DNA of 54,192 bases from Pseudomonas defluvii (GCF_001695625.1 NZ_MBPN01000031.1:1-54192); one strand, 5' to 3'. Counted from the stretch's first letter, positions 8,477 through 18,103 are shown. Numbers and translations are program-made. Notes: a model not told the origin generated them from the sequence alone.

Positions 8477-8785
8477 TCAGGCGCGGGTAATCAGGCCTTG
8501 GCGAGCGATACGGGTCAAATGGCCGATGACCTCTGCGGCCTCTTCAGCCGAGGGCGACTGCACCACTGCCAAATCGAAACGGTCATTAGCAAAGCCGCTC
8601 AGCGCAACGTTGTTGGCGGCAAACTGGATCAGGAAGGCCGTAGCGCGGCCTTTGCGGCGTGGCCAGCCATCGAGGTAACGCAGGAGTGTCGGTTGATGCT
8701 GGCCACCCAGCAGAATACGTGGCGTACGCGCCGCTTGGCTGGCAGGAAGAGGGCTTAGGCAAACACTGGTACGTGGGCAACTCAT
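8477..8785 (-). CDS. Conserved hypothetical protein
   Basis: A 102-residue soluble protein with no signal peptide or membrane segment. The first 20 residues are irregular; from about residue 22 ('RILLGGQHQPTLLRYLDGW') the sequence looks like a compact alpha/beta domain with 'FDLAVVQSPSAEEAAEVIGHLTRIARQGLI' at the C-terminus. I recognise it only as a Pseudomonas conserved protein. It is convergent with greB. Its start is preceded by GGAG and a strongly folded leader (8794-8870), which suggests that translation is controlled. Confidence 0.65.
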   Translation of the reverse strand: MSCPRTSVCLSPLPASQAARTPRILLGGQHQPTLLRYLDGWPRRKGRATAFLIQFAANNVALSGFANDRFDLAVVQSPSAEEAAEVIGHLTRIARQGLITRA

Positions 8786-8793
8786 GGAGTATT

Positions 8794-8870
8794 TCTCCGC
8801 CTCGCAGATCCCGCTGGGCTGCGGTGGGAGGCGTCACCGAACCAGCGTTTTAGCGGTATTCGGTCACCCA
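8794..8870 (-). promoter_or_regulatory. Structured 5' leader overlapping the ribosome-binding site of the 8477-8785 gene
   Basis: Two consecutive hairpins lie just before the start codon. Hairpin 1 nests CGCCTC/GAGGCG (8798-8803 with 8828-8833), GCA/TGC (8804-8806 with 8820-8822) and CCC/GGG (8810-8812 with 8816-8818). Hairpin 2 pairs ACCGAA (8836-8841) with TTCGGT (8859-8864) and closes on an inner CC(A)GC/GCGG stem. The GGAG ribosome-binding site (complement of 8795-8798) touches the base of hairpin 1. This fits a cis-acting RNA or an sRNA; I know no named family for it. Confidence 0.5.
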
Positions 8871-8979
8871 TCAGGGAGTGTCCTGCGCCCCGCAAGTAGC
8901 TGTTTAAATCGGCGCAAGTCAGCATCCTAGAGAAGCGGCGGGCGGGCTGTCAACACACTCAGAAACAAAAAACCTATGA

Positions 8980-8995
8980 AGCAGGCATGCCTGCT
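8980..8995. repeat. Perfect 16-bp palindrome
   Basis: AGCAGGCATGCCTGCT is a perfect inverted repeat in the divergent region between the hypothetical gene and tatD. A second small inverted repeat (TGGCA...TGCCA, about 8996-9014) follows it. It could be a protein operator. The remaining bases of the 8786-9155 gap show no gene. Confidence 0.4.
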
Positions 8996-9155
8996 GTGGC
9001 ATTGGCGGGGTGCCAAGGCGTTCAAGACAGCTGCATCGTTGGCAAGCCAACAGGGATCCGCGCAGAACACGATCAGGCATTGTTGAAAATCTTTGATTTG
9101 TTGTTATTTTTCAGCATTTTTCAGGCATACAAAGCCAATACCCCGAGGTAGGACC

Positions 9156-9962
9156 ATGCAACTCATCGACATTGGCGTCAATCTGACCAACCCGAGCTTT
9201 GCCGGCCAGCAGGCGGCATTGCTTGAGCGTGCCCAAGCCGCCGGTGTATGTCAGATGCTGGTGACAGGTACCAGCCTGGCGGGTAGCGAACAGGCACTGG
9301 AGCTGTGCCAGCAACTTGATGAACCGGGCCTGCGCTTGTTCAGTACCGCCGGTATCCACCCCCACGACGCCAGCAGTTGGACAACAGACAGTGCACGGCA
9401 ACTGCGCGCACTGTTGGAGCAACCACGGGTACGTGCCGTGGGTGAATGCGGGCTGGACTTCAACCGCGACTTCTCTCCGCGCCCACAACAGGAAAAAGTC
9501 CTGGAGGAACACCTGAGCCTGGCAGTTGAGCTGCAGATGCCCGTGTTCCTGCACGAACGCGATGCCAGCGAGCGTCTGCTGCAGATCCTCAAGGATTTCC
9601 GCGATCGCCTGCCTGCCGCCGTGGTGCATTGCTTCACCGGTGAGCGCACCGCGCTGTTCGGCTACCTTGACCTGGACCTGCATATCGGGATCACCGGCTG
9701 GATCTGTGACGAGCGCAGAGGCACCCACCTCCATTCGCTGGTGAGCAGCATTCCCCGTGGGCGACTGATGCTGGAAAGCGATGCCCCGTACCTGCTACCG
9801 CGCAGCCTGCGGCCCAAGCCGAAAAGCGGCCGCAACGAGCCGGCCTTTCTGCCCGAAGTGCTCAATGAAGTGGCGCGTCATCGCGGCGAAACCCCGGAGC
9901 AGTTGGCCGCCCATACCACCGACTGCGCCCGGGCCTTCTTCAACCTGCCAGTGATTGCTTGA
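9156..9962 (+). CDS. tatD: TatD-family metal-dependent deoxyribonuclease
   Basis: Protein of 268 residues with the TIM-barrel fold of TatD nucleases, 3'-5' exonucleases acting on single-stranded DNA. The N-terminus 'IDIGVNLTN' matches TatD itself rather than the paralogue YcfH, which has HxH here. Other family blocks are '[13 protein letters not shown]', '[14 protein letters not shown]', 'PVFLHERDA', 'VVHCFTG', and '[13 protein letters not shown]'. The ATG at 9156 follows GAGGTAGGA. It stands alone, divergent from the hypothetical gene on its left. Confidence 0.92.
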   Translation: MQLIDIGVNLTNPSFAGQQAALLERAQAAGVCQMLVTGTSLAGSEQALELCQQLDEPGLRLFSTAGIHPHDASSWTTDSARQLRALLEQPRVRAVGECGLDFNRDFSPRPQQEKVLEEHLSLAVELQMPVFLHERDASERLLQILKDFRDRLPAAVVHCFTGERTALFGYLDLDLHIGITGWICDERRGTHLHSLVSSIPRGRLMLESDAPYLLPRSLRPKPKSGRNEPAFLPEVLNEVARHRGETPEQLAAHTTDCARAFFNLPVIA

Positions 9963-10048
9963 CGCATATCAAGACTTACCCGTAAAAGCGAAGGCAAAAT
10001 GATGGCACCTTGCCAAAAATATTTCCGCTCAATCAGAGAAGACCTACC

Positions 10049-11527
10049 ATGGGTGCCTGGCTTAGCAATATCTCCCTGAAGTACAAATTCTGGGCCGTCA
10101 ACGCTGTCGCCTTCGTCACAACATTGTTTCTGGTGCTGTATGCCGTGCATCTGGAGCAACAAGCCAGGGCCGAGGAAGCCCAGAACAAGGCTCAGGTGGA
10201 GGCTCGCCTGCTGGCCACCTGGCCTGCCGGTCAGCCTTTGCCCCAGGACCATCGTTATCTGAGCATCAGTGCCGGGCAAACCCCGAGTTTCAATGGTGAA
10301 GCCCTGCCCGCCCTGAGCGCTGCACAAGGCTGGGTCGAGCTGAACCGTTTCCCAGTGCTGGGTGACAACCCACTGATTGGCGCCCAGGTCATCAGCCGCG
10401 ACGGTCAACAGGTCGCCGTGCTGGCCCAGGCCCCGAGCCTGATTCAAGTGTTCAGCGACCGCTTCGCCAACTATGCCGTGTGCGTACTGATCCTGATGCT
10501 GGCCATGCTCTGCGCCTCGCAACTGCTGATCCGGTTCCTGCTAAGCCAGCTCAACACACTCAAGGACGTGATGCTCCACGTGGAGAAAACCGGTGATCTT
10601 TCGGCCCGGGTACCTCTGGCCTGCGGCGATGAAGTCGGGCAAATGGCTTCGGCATTCAACGCCATGCAGACCACCTACCACCGTGTCGTCAACACCGTCG
10701 CCCGCACGGCAGCGCAGCTTGACTCCGGCGCCGCACGCCTGGCCACGAGCATGAGCGAGGTACGCCACGGCATGCTCGGCCAGCAAAGTGAGACCGACCA
10801 GGCCGCGACAGCGATCAACGAGATGTCCGCCACCGTGTACCACATCGCTCAGCATGCCGGCGCCACACGCGACCTGTCACAGACTGCCGACACCCTCGCA
10901 GGCAGCGGCCAGGAAGTGGTCAGCCGGGTACAAACCTCGATCGCCGGTCTGTCCAGTGGCGTGCAGCAGACCGCTGAGATGATCCACCAGCTTGCCGAAG
11001 ACAGCCAGAAGATCAACGGTGTGGTAAGCGTGATCCACAGCATCGCCGAACAAACCAACCTGCTGGCCCTCAACGCGGCCATTGAGGCCGCACGTGCTGG
11101 CGACCTGGGCCGTGGCTTCGCGGTGGTCGCCGACGAAGTGCGCAATCTGGCCAAGCGCGTACAAACCTCTACCGACGAGATCACCACCATGGTCGCCGCC
11201 TTGCAGGCCGGCACCCGCGATGCCGTGGATTTCATGCAGGAAAGCTCGTACAAGGCCGACGATTGCGTCAAGCAAGCGCAGGAAGCCGGTGAAGCCCTGG
11301 CCGAGATCACCAGTGCCGTGGCACAGATGCGTGAAAGCAACACCCAGATTGCTGTCGCGGCTGAACAGCAAAGCCAGGTGGCCGAAGAAATGAACCGCGC
11401 GGTGGTCAGTATTCGCGACGTGACCGAAGAAACCGTGCAGCAGACCGTCGATTCGGCCACCACCAGTAGCGAACTGGCGACCCTGGCCGGCGAATTGAGC
11501 AAAGCCATCGGCCAGCTCAAGCTATAA
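10049..11527 (+). CDS. Methyl-accepting chemotaxis protein
   Basis: Chemoreceptor of 492 residues. Transmembrane helix 1 spans about 16-34, a short periplasmic segment of roughly 105 residues follows, and helix 2 spans about 142-162. A HAMP domain (about 162-213) leads into the cytoplasmic signalling domain with the conserved hairpin tip at 332-370, beginning '[20 protein letters not shown]'. The periplasmic segment is too short for a dCache or 4-helix-bundle sensor of normal size, so the stimulus is unclear. I prefer ATG 10049 over a TTG at 10010. No CheB/CheR-binding pentapeptide ends the protein. Confidence 0.93.
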   Translation: MGAWLSNISLKYKFWAVNAVAFVTTLFLVLYAVHLEQQARAEEAQNKAQVEARLLATWPAGQPLPQDHRYLSISAGQTPSFNGEALPALSAAQGWVELNRFPVLGDNPLIGAQVISRDGQQVAVLAQAPSLIQVFSDRFANYAVCVLILMLAMLCASQLLIRFLLSQLNTLKDVMLHVEKTGDLSARVPLACGDEVGQMASAFNAMQTTYHRVVNTVARTAAQLDSGAARLATSMSEVRHGMLGQQSETDQAATAINEMSATVYHIAQHAGATRDLSQTADTLAGSGQEVVSRVQTSIAGLSSGVQQTAEMIHQLAEDSQKINGVVSVIHSIAEQTNLLALNAAIEAARAGDLGRGFAVVADEVRNLAKRVQTSTDEITTMVAALQAGTRDAVDFMQESSYKADDCVKQAQEAGEALAEITSAVAQMRESNTQIAVAAEQQSQVAEEMNRAVVSIRDVTEETVQQTVDSATTSSELATLAGELSKAIGQLKL

Positions 11528-11546
11528 CCTCAATAGAGAGGTCGCA

Positions 11547-11569
11547 TTGGCCCCCCCTTCGGGGGCCAA
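11547..11569 (+). terminator. Terminator-like hairpin after the chemoreceptor gene
   Basis: TTGGCCCCC (11547-11555) pairs with GGGGGCCAA (11561-11569) around CCTTC. The stem is very stable but the following T-run is poor (ACTATTCTT). Confidence 0.65.
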
Positions 11570-11611
11570 ACTATTCTTCAGGTATGACGTAACTGCCTGA
11601 GGAGCCTTGCG

Positions 11612-11863
11612 ATGAGCAAACACCTGCCCAACATGCACGCCTGGCAATGGCGACACTACCACAACCATCCAACCAAACTGGCGCTCCACCTGATTGCCGT
11701 ACCGCTGTTCATCCTTGGCACGCTGATGGTGCTGGCCGGCCTGTTCAATGTGGACCTGGGCGTACTGGCCGTGGGAGTGATCGCCCTCCTCGCCGCGCTT
11801 ACCTTGCAACGCCAGGGCACCGCCACTGACGCCAGGCAAAACGACTCAGGCCATGGCAATTGA
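11612..11863 (+). CDS. Small membrane protein, Mpo1/DUF962-like
   Basis: An 83-residue protein with two predicted transmembrane helices (about 27-46 and 50-68) and a hydrophilic tail. The start 'WQWRHYHNHPTKLALHLIAVPLFILG' resembles the N-terminal part of the Mpo1/DUF962 family (YH..P.N...H..G.P), but the protein holds only about half of a full family member. A ribosome-binding site GAGGAG precedes nearby (about 11600). It is convergent with the CHAD gene. Confidence 0.65.
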   Translation: MSKHLPNMHAWQWRHYHNHPTKLALHLIAVPLFILGTLMVLAGLFNVDLGVLAVGVIALLAALTLQRQGTATDARQNDSGHGN

Positions 11864-11868
11864 TCGGC

Positions 11869-12636
11869 TTAGCGACGGTCAATGTCCGCCAGCAGTTTCG
11901 CCAGGCTCTGGTCGGCGCGGATCTCTGCGTCACGTAACTGGTTCTGCCAGTGCGTGACGCAGGGCGCCAGGTCGCCTTGCTGTTCGGCCTGCGACAACCA
12001 CTGTACCAGGTCGTGCCAGTCGCCCAGATCGCCCTGTACACCCTTGAGTTGCCGCTGAAGTCGATCACTCAGGCACTCCAACTGCGGATAGGCCTCGGCA
12101 CCATAGCGCACCCGCTTGATCAACAAACGCAGGCGATGACGGTCATGGGCAGGATCGCTGAGCGCCTTGTGCAAGTCTTTCCATTGCCCGCCCAAGCGCT
12201 TGTCGATGCGCTGGCTCAAACGACGAATCAGCTTCTGACGCTGCGCGGCACGTAAAAACATGGGAAACGCATCAATGATCGCCTGCACACGCTGCAACTC
12301 AGCACTGACAGCTACCTGTGCGAACACCTCGCCCTCTTTCTCCAGGCGCCGCTGGGCAGCAGCATACTGACCACGCTCCAGCAGTTGAGCGGCCAGTACC
12401 TCGCGGTCGCGCAACGGGGTTGTCAGCTCGCCCAGTTTGCCAGCGGCATGCTCCAGCTGATCAACCCCGGGCAAGCCCCGCAGGGGTCTTAGCAGGCTAC
12501 GCAGACGCCGCACACTGATGCGCAAATCATGCAACGCCTCGCTGTCGGTATTGGCCTCAAGGCGCGCCTGACAGGCCATCAAGCGAACCTGCAGGCTCAG
12601 CATCTGGACGATTACATGATCAAGCATTGCCGCCAT
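11869..12636 (-). CDS. CHAD-domain protein
   Basis: Protein of 255 residues made almost entirely of a CHAD domain, an all-helical, histidine- and arginine-rich fold known to bind polyphosphate. The hallmark 'ALHDLRISVRRLRSLLRPL' lies near residues 32-50, and the basic repeat 'HDRHRLRLLIKRVRYGAEAY' follows later. I chose ATG 12636 because AGGAG lies 6 nt upstream; the in-frame TTG at 12657 would overlap the stop of the lipoprotein gene. There is no CYTH triphosphatase domain fused to it. It probably shares a transcript with the lipoprotein gene 17 nt upstream. Confidence 0.85.
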   Translation of the reverse strand: MAAMLDHVIVQMLSLQVRLMACQARLEANTDSEALHDLRISVRRLRSLLRPLRGLPGVDQLEHAAGKLGELTTPLRDREVLAAQLLERGQYAAAQRRLEKEGEVFAQVAVSAELQRVQAIIDAFPMFLRAAQRQKLIRRLSQRIDKRLGGQWKDLHKALSDPAHDRHRLRLLIKRVRYGAEAYPQLECLSDRLQRQLKGVQGDLGDWHDLVQWLSQAEQQGDLAPCVTHWQNQLRDAEIRADQSLAKLLADIDRR

Positions 12637-12653
12637 GTCCAACTCCTGAGGGG

Positions 12654-12932
12654 TCAACGTCCAGCACGGGATTCACGGATATAGAAGCGGGCTTTCTCGG
12701 CTTTGTTGGTGCAGCCGTCAAATGCCTCGAACTGTTGCTGGGTCTTGGCACCGGTCAACAGTGACAAAGCCTTAGAGTAGCTTACCGTGCCGGCAAAGCC
12801 TTCGGCCTTGGCCAGGTCGAGCTCTTTCCAGGCTGCGTCGAGCTGGGTGGCACAACTGTCGCGATAGGCCGTTTTACCGGCACAACCGCTCAGGGCCAGG
12901 GCAATCAGCGGCAGGGAAATCCAAGCTTTCAT
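12654..12932 (-). CDS. Small predicted lipoprotein
   Basis: A 92-residue protein with a type II signal peptide and lipobox 'LSGC' (C17). The mature part has two further cysteines (in 'RDSCATQ' and 'FDGCTNK') that could form a disulfide in the periplasm, and is mainly helical and charged. ATG 12932 was chosen for its GAGGT upstream. It lies 17 nt before the CHAD gene. Similar small lipoproteins occur in pseudomonads; no function is known to me. Confidence 0.75.
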   Translation of the reverse strand: MKAWISLPLIALALSGCAGKTAYRDSCATQLDAAWKELDLAKAEGFAGTVSYSKALSLLTGAKTQQQFEAFDGCTNKAEKARFYIRESRAGR

Positions 12933-13094
12933 CAGCAATACCTCAACAAAAAGAAATCAAGTTGGAGACTTCGACGGCACAGCTGTACAAAAGTGCCGCG
13001 CTCAGCCTATCGCAGCGCATCTATCGATTGAAGCACAGCTACGATTAGGTGCATTGTTAGACCATTGACGGTCGAATGCCGCCCAGGAGCAACC

Positions 13095-14132
13095 ATGAGT
13101 AAACGTGTAGCACTGGTGTTAGGGTCGGGTGGTGCTCGAGGTTATGCACATATCGGCGTCATCGAGGAAATCGAGCGTCGCGGTTACGATATCGCCTGCA
13201 TTGCCGGCTGCTCCATGGGCGCGGTGGTTGGCGGCATCTATGCAGCGGGCAAGCTCGATGAATACCGTAACTGGATTGAAAGCCTGGACTACCTGGATGT
13301 GCTGCGTCTGGTGGATGTGAGCTTCCGTCTCGGGGCGATTCGGGGCGAAAAGGTGTTCGGCCAAATCCGCAAGATCGTCGGAGAGATCAACATCGAAGAA
13401 TTGCGGATCCCCTACACCGCCGTCGCTGCCGACCTGACCAACCAGCAGGAAATCTGGTTTCAGGAAGGCTGCCTGCACCAGGCGATGCGTGCTTCGGCGG
13501 CAATTCCCAGTTTGTTCACACCTGTCGTGCAAGGCAACCGCATGCTGGTCGACGGCGGCATCCTCAATCCGTTGCCGATCATACCCGTGGTGTCGAGCCA
13601 CTGCGACTTGATCATAGCGGTCAACCTCAATGCAACCAACCAGAAACACTACCAGTTACCGATCATTGAGCGCCCCCCTGCCTTCAAAATGCGCTTTGAC
13701 CACCTGATCAGTTCGCTGGGTTCGCACCTGCCATTTCGGCGTAAACAGGCCGAGCACCTGATGCAACTGGATCAGGAAATCAGCCCGATCACACCAGCCC
13801 CCAACCCTTGGCTCAGCGAAGCCGCCGACCCTGAAGCGCAGCAACCGGCAGCCGCTCCAGAAATCGATGGCGCACCGAAATCCGCCAGCGGCTCCTTCAT
13901 CATCGATAACGTTGGGCCCGCATCGCTGCTGGACCTGATCAACCAGAGCTTCGAGGTGATGCAGACGTCGTTGGCGCAATACAAAATCGCCGGTTACCCG
14001 CCGGATGTACTGATCAACGTTCCAAAACGGGTCTGCCGCTTCTTCGAGTTCTACAAAGCACCGGAGCTGATTGCGCTGGGACGGCAGATCGCCAGCGATA
14101 CCCTGGACAACTATGAAGGGGAACGGCGCTAA
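13095..14132 (+). CDS. Patatin-like phospholipase (RssA-type)
   Basis: Protein of 345 residues in the bacterial patatin family of serine lipid acyl hydrolases. The oxyanion-hole loop 'GSGGARG' spans 10-16, the nucleophile elbow 'GCSMG' gives S40, and the 'DGG' motif gives catalytic D153, so the Ser-Asp dyad is intact. There is no signal peptide, in keeping with cytoplasmic RssA-like enzymes. Residues about 230-275 form a Pro/Ala-rich insert of low complexity. ATG 13095 follows AGGAG. It stands alone, convergent with kdpE. Confidence 0.9.
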   Translation: MSKRVALVLGSGGARGYAHIGVIEEIERRGYDIACIAGCSMGAVVGGIYAAGKLDEYRNWIESLDYLDVLRLVDVSFRLGAIRGEKVFGQIRKIVGEINIEELRIPYTAVAADLTNQQEIWFQEGCLHQAMRASAAIPSLFTPVVQGNRMLVDGGILNPLPIIPVVSSHCDLIIAVNLNATNQKHYQLPIIERPPAFKMRFDHLISSLGSHLPFRRKQAEHLMQLDQEISPITPAPNPWLSEAADPEAQQPAAAPEIDGAPKSASGSFIIDNVGPASLLDLINQSFEVMQTSLAQYKIAGYPPDVLINVPKRVCRFFEFYKAPELIALGRQIASDTLDNYEGERR

Positions 14133-14162
14133 GCGCGGCTGGCACCTACAAAACCCAGGCGC

Positions 14163-14861
14163 TCATATCCCGTCTGGACCAATCAATCGATAGCCCACGC
14201 CAGGTTCTGTCACGATAAACCGCGGCGAGGTGGGGTCGTCACCCAGCTTCTGCCGTACATGAGCAACCACGATCCGCAGGTAGTGGCTGTCATCGACGTG
14301 GGTTGGCCCCCAGATGTCCTTGAGCAGTTGCTGCTGGGTAATCACCCGCCCCGGATGGCTGGCCAACTGCGCCAACAGCGCATACTCCTTACGCGTCAAT
14401 GCCACTTCTACACCGTCGAGGGTCACCCGACGAAACGCGAGGTCAACGGTCAACGGCCCGAAACAAGGCGCCGATTCCTGGGCTACCGACCGTGGCACCT
14501 GACGCAGCAGCGCGCGAACCCGCGCCAGGAACTCCTGGATACCAAAGGGTTTGGTGACATAGTCATTGGCACCCGCATCCAGCGCCTCGACCTTCTGCAC
14601 TTCGCTGGCCCGTACCGACAACACCAGCACCGGCACCTGGCTCCATTCGCGCAACTCGCGCAGCACGTGCTGCCCATCCATGTCCGGGAGCCCGAGGTCA
14701 AGTACCACCAGGTCCGGGCGGGTCAATGCCGCCTGGCTCAGCCCTTCGCTACCCGTCGCAGCCTCCACTACCTTGTAGCCTTGGGAGCTGAGACTGATGC
14801 GCAGAAATTTACGAATCTGTGGTTCGTCGTCGATGACCAGCAAGGTCGCGGTCTGGGTCAT
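14163..14861 (-). CDS. kdpE: KdpE, response regulator of the kdp operon
   Basis: OmpR/PhoB-type regulator of 232 residues. The receiver domain (about 6-117) has the phosphoacceptor D55 in 'VVLDLGLPD', the acidic pocket D11-D12, and the lysine in 'VTKPFG'. The winged-helix DNA-binding domain covers about 132-228 ('TRKEYALLAQLASHPGRVIT'). It activates kdpFABC when potassium is low. The start overlaps the kdpD stop by 4 bp (ATGA). Confidence 0.97.
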   Translation of the reverse strand: MTQTATLLVIDDEPQIRKFLRISLSSQGYKVVEAATGSEGLSQAALTRPDLVVLDLGLPDMDGQHVLRELREWSQVPVLVLSVRASEVQKVEALDAGANDYVTKPFGIQEFLARVRALLRQVPRSVAQESAPCFGPLTVDLAFRRVTLDGVEVALTRKEYALLAQLASHPGRVITQQQLLKDIWGPTHVDDSHYLRIVVAHVRQKLGDDPTSPRFIVTEPGVGYRLIGPDGI

Positions 14862-17512
14862 GGCGTGTCGCTGTCCAGTTCAGGTTGGGCCGGGAGCGGC
14901 AAGCATAGAGTGATACAGGTGCCCTGGCCATCAATGCCCTCGGCAACCCGTATATGCCCACCATGGGCGCCGATCATGCCCTGACAGATCGCCAGGCCAA
15001 GGCCGGTGCCCTGCCCGCCACGATCCCCCCGGGCGGCGGTATAGAACATGTCGAAAATCCGTTCACGTTCATTCGGTGGAATGCCGGGACCTTGGTCGCT
15101 GACAGCAAAACACAGCATCTTTTCCTCGACCGTGACACACAGGTCGAGTCGCCCGTGAGGGGGTGAAAAGCGCGCAGCGTTTTCCAGTACGTTGATCAGC
15201 GCCTGTTCGATCAGTGCCGCATGAACATACAACAAGGGCAGGTCCAGCGGAACTTCAGCACGCAACTGAAACGGCGCCAGCACCACGCGCAGGCGGTTCA
15301 AGGCACTGCCGACGATGTCTGCCGGAGCAACCCAATCGCGGGCCAGCGTCAGCCCGCCGTGGCCCAGCCGGGTCATGTCCAACAGGTTCTGAATGTAACG
15401 GTCCAGCCGCTCGGCTTCGTCGCGAGTACCTTCAAGCAACTCACGACGATCTTCCAGAGGGATGGCCTCGCCCAGTGCCAGCAAGCTGTCGATGCTGCCT
15501 CGCATGGCGGTGAGCGGGGTTCGCAGGTCGTGGGAGACCGAGGCGAGCAAGGCGCTGCGCAGCTGCTCGGTCTCACCGTGCAGACGCGCCGCTTCCAGCT
15601 CATCGGCCAGGCGAGCACGCGCCAGCGCCTGCGCCAGTGGCTGGCTCAGGGCCTTGAGCATACGTCGTCGCTGCGGCGTCAGCGTATACCCCTCACGCGG
15701 ACGTACGCCGAGCAAGGCCAACGGCCCCTCCTCTGCAGACAACGGCCACCACCACCAACGCCCATTGGGCAAGGTGTCGCTGCCAAGCCCGGCAGCCTGA
15801 TCGTGCTGCCAGGCCCAATCGGCAGCAGCATGTTCATTGTCGCTGAACTGCAATGCGCCTCCGCTGGCCACCCGCAGGGCGCCTTCGGCATCACGTTCGA
15901 GCAGGCACACCTGCAAATCGTGCGGGCTGTCCAGGTACTGACCGGCAGCAGTGAACACCGCCTGGCGATCAGTCGCTGCCGTCAATTTACGCGACAGGCC
16001 GAGCAACTGGTTGGTCTGTTCCTGGGTCTCACGCAGCGCCTGTAGCTGCCGACGCTGACGGGCAGCCAGGTTGCCGGTCAAGGCCGCCATCAACAGGAAA
16101 AACAATGAGGTCAGCACATCCTCTTCACGTTGGATGCTGAAGGAGAATGTCGGCGGGATGAACAAGAAGTCATAGCTCAGAAACGACAGCACGGCGCAGG
16201 CCAGCGCGGGCCCCAGGCTGCTGCGTACTGCCACCAGCAGCACGGCGGCAAGAAACACCAACGAGATGTTCGGCAACGCCAATACACTGGCGACCGCCCA
16301 GGCCAGGCCGCTCGCCAACACCGTGGCCAGTAGCGCCAACAGGTAATGCCGCCAGACCCACTCCCCCTGCACAGGCAACCGCACAGGTTCGGGCTGGGTA
16401 TCCCGGTTGAGCACGTTGACTTCCAGGCCATGGGCTTCGCGCAACAGCCGTGCAGCCACCCCGGCACCAAACAGGCGACGACGCAGCCGATCACGCGACT
16501 GCCCGACCAGCACCAGGCTGGCCCGACGCTCGGCCGCATGCTGGATCAAGGCATTGGCCACCTCGCCGGCGCGCAGCACCACCACTTCGCCCCCCAGGCG
16601 CTCGGCCAACCGCTGAGCAGCCTGTAGACGCTGACGGGCTGTTTCATCGCGCAAGCGGCCATTGTCGACATGCACCAGGCTCCAGGGCAGGTGTCGCCGC
16701 TGCGCAACGCGACTGGCATGACGCACCAGCCGCTCAGCCTGCGCATCGCCATCGACGCCGACCAACAACCGCCCACGCAACGCTGGTGCATCCTGCCCCA
16801 GTTTGCGGTAACCGTGCGCCAGATCGGCATCGACCTGAGCGGCAGCCGTCTGCATGGCCAGCTCGCGCAGCGCGGTAAGGTTGGTCTGGGTGAAGAAGGC
16901 ATCGATGGCCGCGCGGGCCTGCTCCGGCACATACACCTTGCCCTCGCGCAAGCGCTCCAGCAGCTCACGCGGCGGCAGGTCGATCAGTACCAGTTCAAAG
17001 GCTTCCTGCAGCACCCAATCCGGCAGCGTCTCGCGCACCTGTACACCGGTGATGCCGCGCACGTGGTCATTCAAGCTTTCCAGATGCTGCACGTTGACCG
17101 TGGTGTAGACGTCGATGCCAGCCGCCAACAGCTCCTGCACATCCTGCCAGCGCTTGGCGTGACGACTGCCCGGCGCATTGCTGTGGGCCAGCTCATCCAC
17201 CAGCACCAGTTGCGGAGCGGCCTTGAGCAGGCCGTCCAGGTCCATTTCCTCAAGCACTACACCACGGTATTCCGAGCGCACACGTGGCTGCTGGGGCAAC
17301 CCACCGAGCAGCGCTTCAGTCTCGGCACGACCATGGGTTTCGACCACCGCCGCCACCACCTTGACCCCGTGACGCAGCTGGGCGTGTGCGGCTTGCAACA
17401 TTGCATAGGTCTTGCCCACCCCGGGTGCTGCCCCCAGGAATACCTTCAGTCGGCCACGACCGTCACGCGGCAGTTCGGCCAACAACGCATCGGCGCGTTC
17501 GGAATTACTCAT
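14858..17512 (-). CDS. kdpD: KdpD, potassium-sensing histidine kinase
   Basis: Sensor kinase of 884 residues. The N-terminal KdpD domain begins with a Walker-A-like 'GAAPGVGKT' (27-35), followed by a universal-stress-protein domain (about 245-370), four transmembrane helices (about 395-490), a GAF-like region, the HisKA domain with phosphoacceptor H661 in 'SHDLRTPL', and the HATPase domain ending with 'GQGTGLGLAI'. It phosphorylates KdpE under K+ limitation and dephosphorylates it otherwise. It lies 15 nt after kdpC and overlaps kdpE by 4 bp. Confidence 0.97.
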   Translation of the reverse strand: MSNSERADALLAELPRDGRGRLKVFLGAAPGVGKTYAMLQAAHAQLRHGVKVVAAVVETHGRAETEALLGGLPQQPRVRSEYRGVVLEEMDLDGLLKAAPQLVLVDELAHSNAPGSRHAKRWQDVQELLAAGIDVYTTVNVQHLESLNDHVRGITGVQVRETLPDWVLQEAFELVLIDLPPRELLERLREGKVYVPEQARAAIDAFFTQTNLTALRELAMQTAAAQVDADLAHGYRKLGQDAPALRGRLLVGVDGDAQAERLVRHASRVAQRRHLPWSLVHVDNGRLRDETARQRLQAAQRLAERLGGEVVVLRAGEVANALIQHAAERRASLVLVGQSRDRLRRRLFGAGVAARLLREAHGLEVNVLNRDTQPEPVRLPVQGEWVWRHYLLALLATVLASGLAWAVASVLALPNISLVFLAAVLLVAVRSSLGPALACAVLSFLSYDFLFIPPTFSFSIQREEDVLTSLFFLLMAALTGNLAARQRRQLQALRETQEQTNQLLGLSRKLTAATDRQAVFTAAGQYLDSPHDLQVCLLERDAEGALRVASGGALQFSDNEHAAADWAWQHDQAAGLGSDTLPNGRWWWWPLSAEEGPLALLGVRPREGYTLTPQRRRMLKALSQPLAQALARARLADELEAARLHGETEQLRSALLASVSHDLRTPLTAMRGSIDSLLALGEAIPLEDRRELLEGTRDEAERLDRYIQNLLDMTRLGHGGLTLARDWVAPADIVGSALNRLRVVLAPFQLRAEVPLDLPLLYVHAALIEQALINVLENAARFSPPHGRLDLCVTVEEKMLCFAVSDQGPGIPPNERERIFDMFYTAARGDRGGQGTGLGLAICQGMIGAHGGHIRVAEGIDGQGTCITLCLPLPAQPELDSDTP

Positions 17513-17527
17513 GGTTACGGCTTGTCC

Positions 17528-18088
17528 TTATTTCGACGCAGGTGCCAGTCGGTCCAGCGCCATATTGAGGGCCAGGATATTGACCACCGGCGGGCCAACC
17601 AGCGGCTGCAGGGTGAACTGCTCGACCAAGCCTTGCAAGGCCTGCACCGAAACCTGCCGCGCCGCCGCCACCTTAGGCACTTGATAGGCCACTGCCGCCG
17701 GTGGCAGGTGCGGGTCCAGGCCACTACCAGAGGTGGTCAGCAATGCCAGGGGCACAGGCCCCTGCTGTGCCGTGAAGATATGTGCAGCCGTCTCGCTCAC
17801 ACGGGTAGCCAGCGCCGGGTTGCTCGGCGCCAGGTTGCTGGCGCCACTGGCCACGGTGGCGTAATCCGCCGCCGAAGGCCGCGACTGGAACCAGGCGTCA
17901 CCCTGGAACGCCTGGGCAATCTGCAACGAACCGCGCACCTGCCCCTGATCGTCGCGCAGCAAACTGCCATTAGCCTGCTCGGGGAAAACCACCTGGGCGA
18001 CACCGGTGACCACCAGTGGGTAAACCGCGCCGGTGATCAGCGTCATCAACAGCATCAGGCTCAAGGCCGGACGTACTAGCGTAGTCAT
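17528..18088 (-). CDS. kdpC: KdpC, potassium-transporting ATPase subunit C
   Basis: Subunit of 186 residues with a single N-terminal transmembrane helix (about 8-30) and a periplasmic domain that stabilises the KdpFABC complex. Family blocks include '[22 protein letters not shown]' in the C-terminal half and '[10 protein letters not shown]'. ATG 18088 follows GAGGA at good spacing; the TTG at 18094 is less likely. It lies 15 nt after the kdpB stop. Confidence 0.96.
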   Translation of the reverse strand: MTTLVRPALSLMLLMTLITGAVYPLVVTGVAQVVFPEQANGSLLRDDQGQVRGSLQIAQAFQGDAWFQSRPSAADYATVASGASNLAPSNPALATRVSETAAHIFTAQQGPVPLALLTTSGSGLDPHLPPAAVAYQVPKVAAARQVSVQALQGLVEQFTLQPLVGPPVVNILALNMALDRLAPASK

Positions 18089-18103
18089 GTTCAATTCCTC
18101 GGT

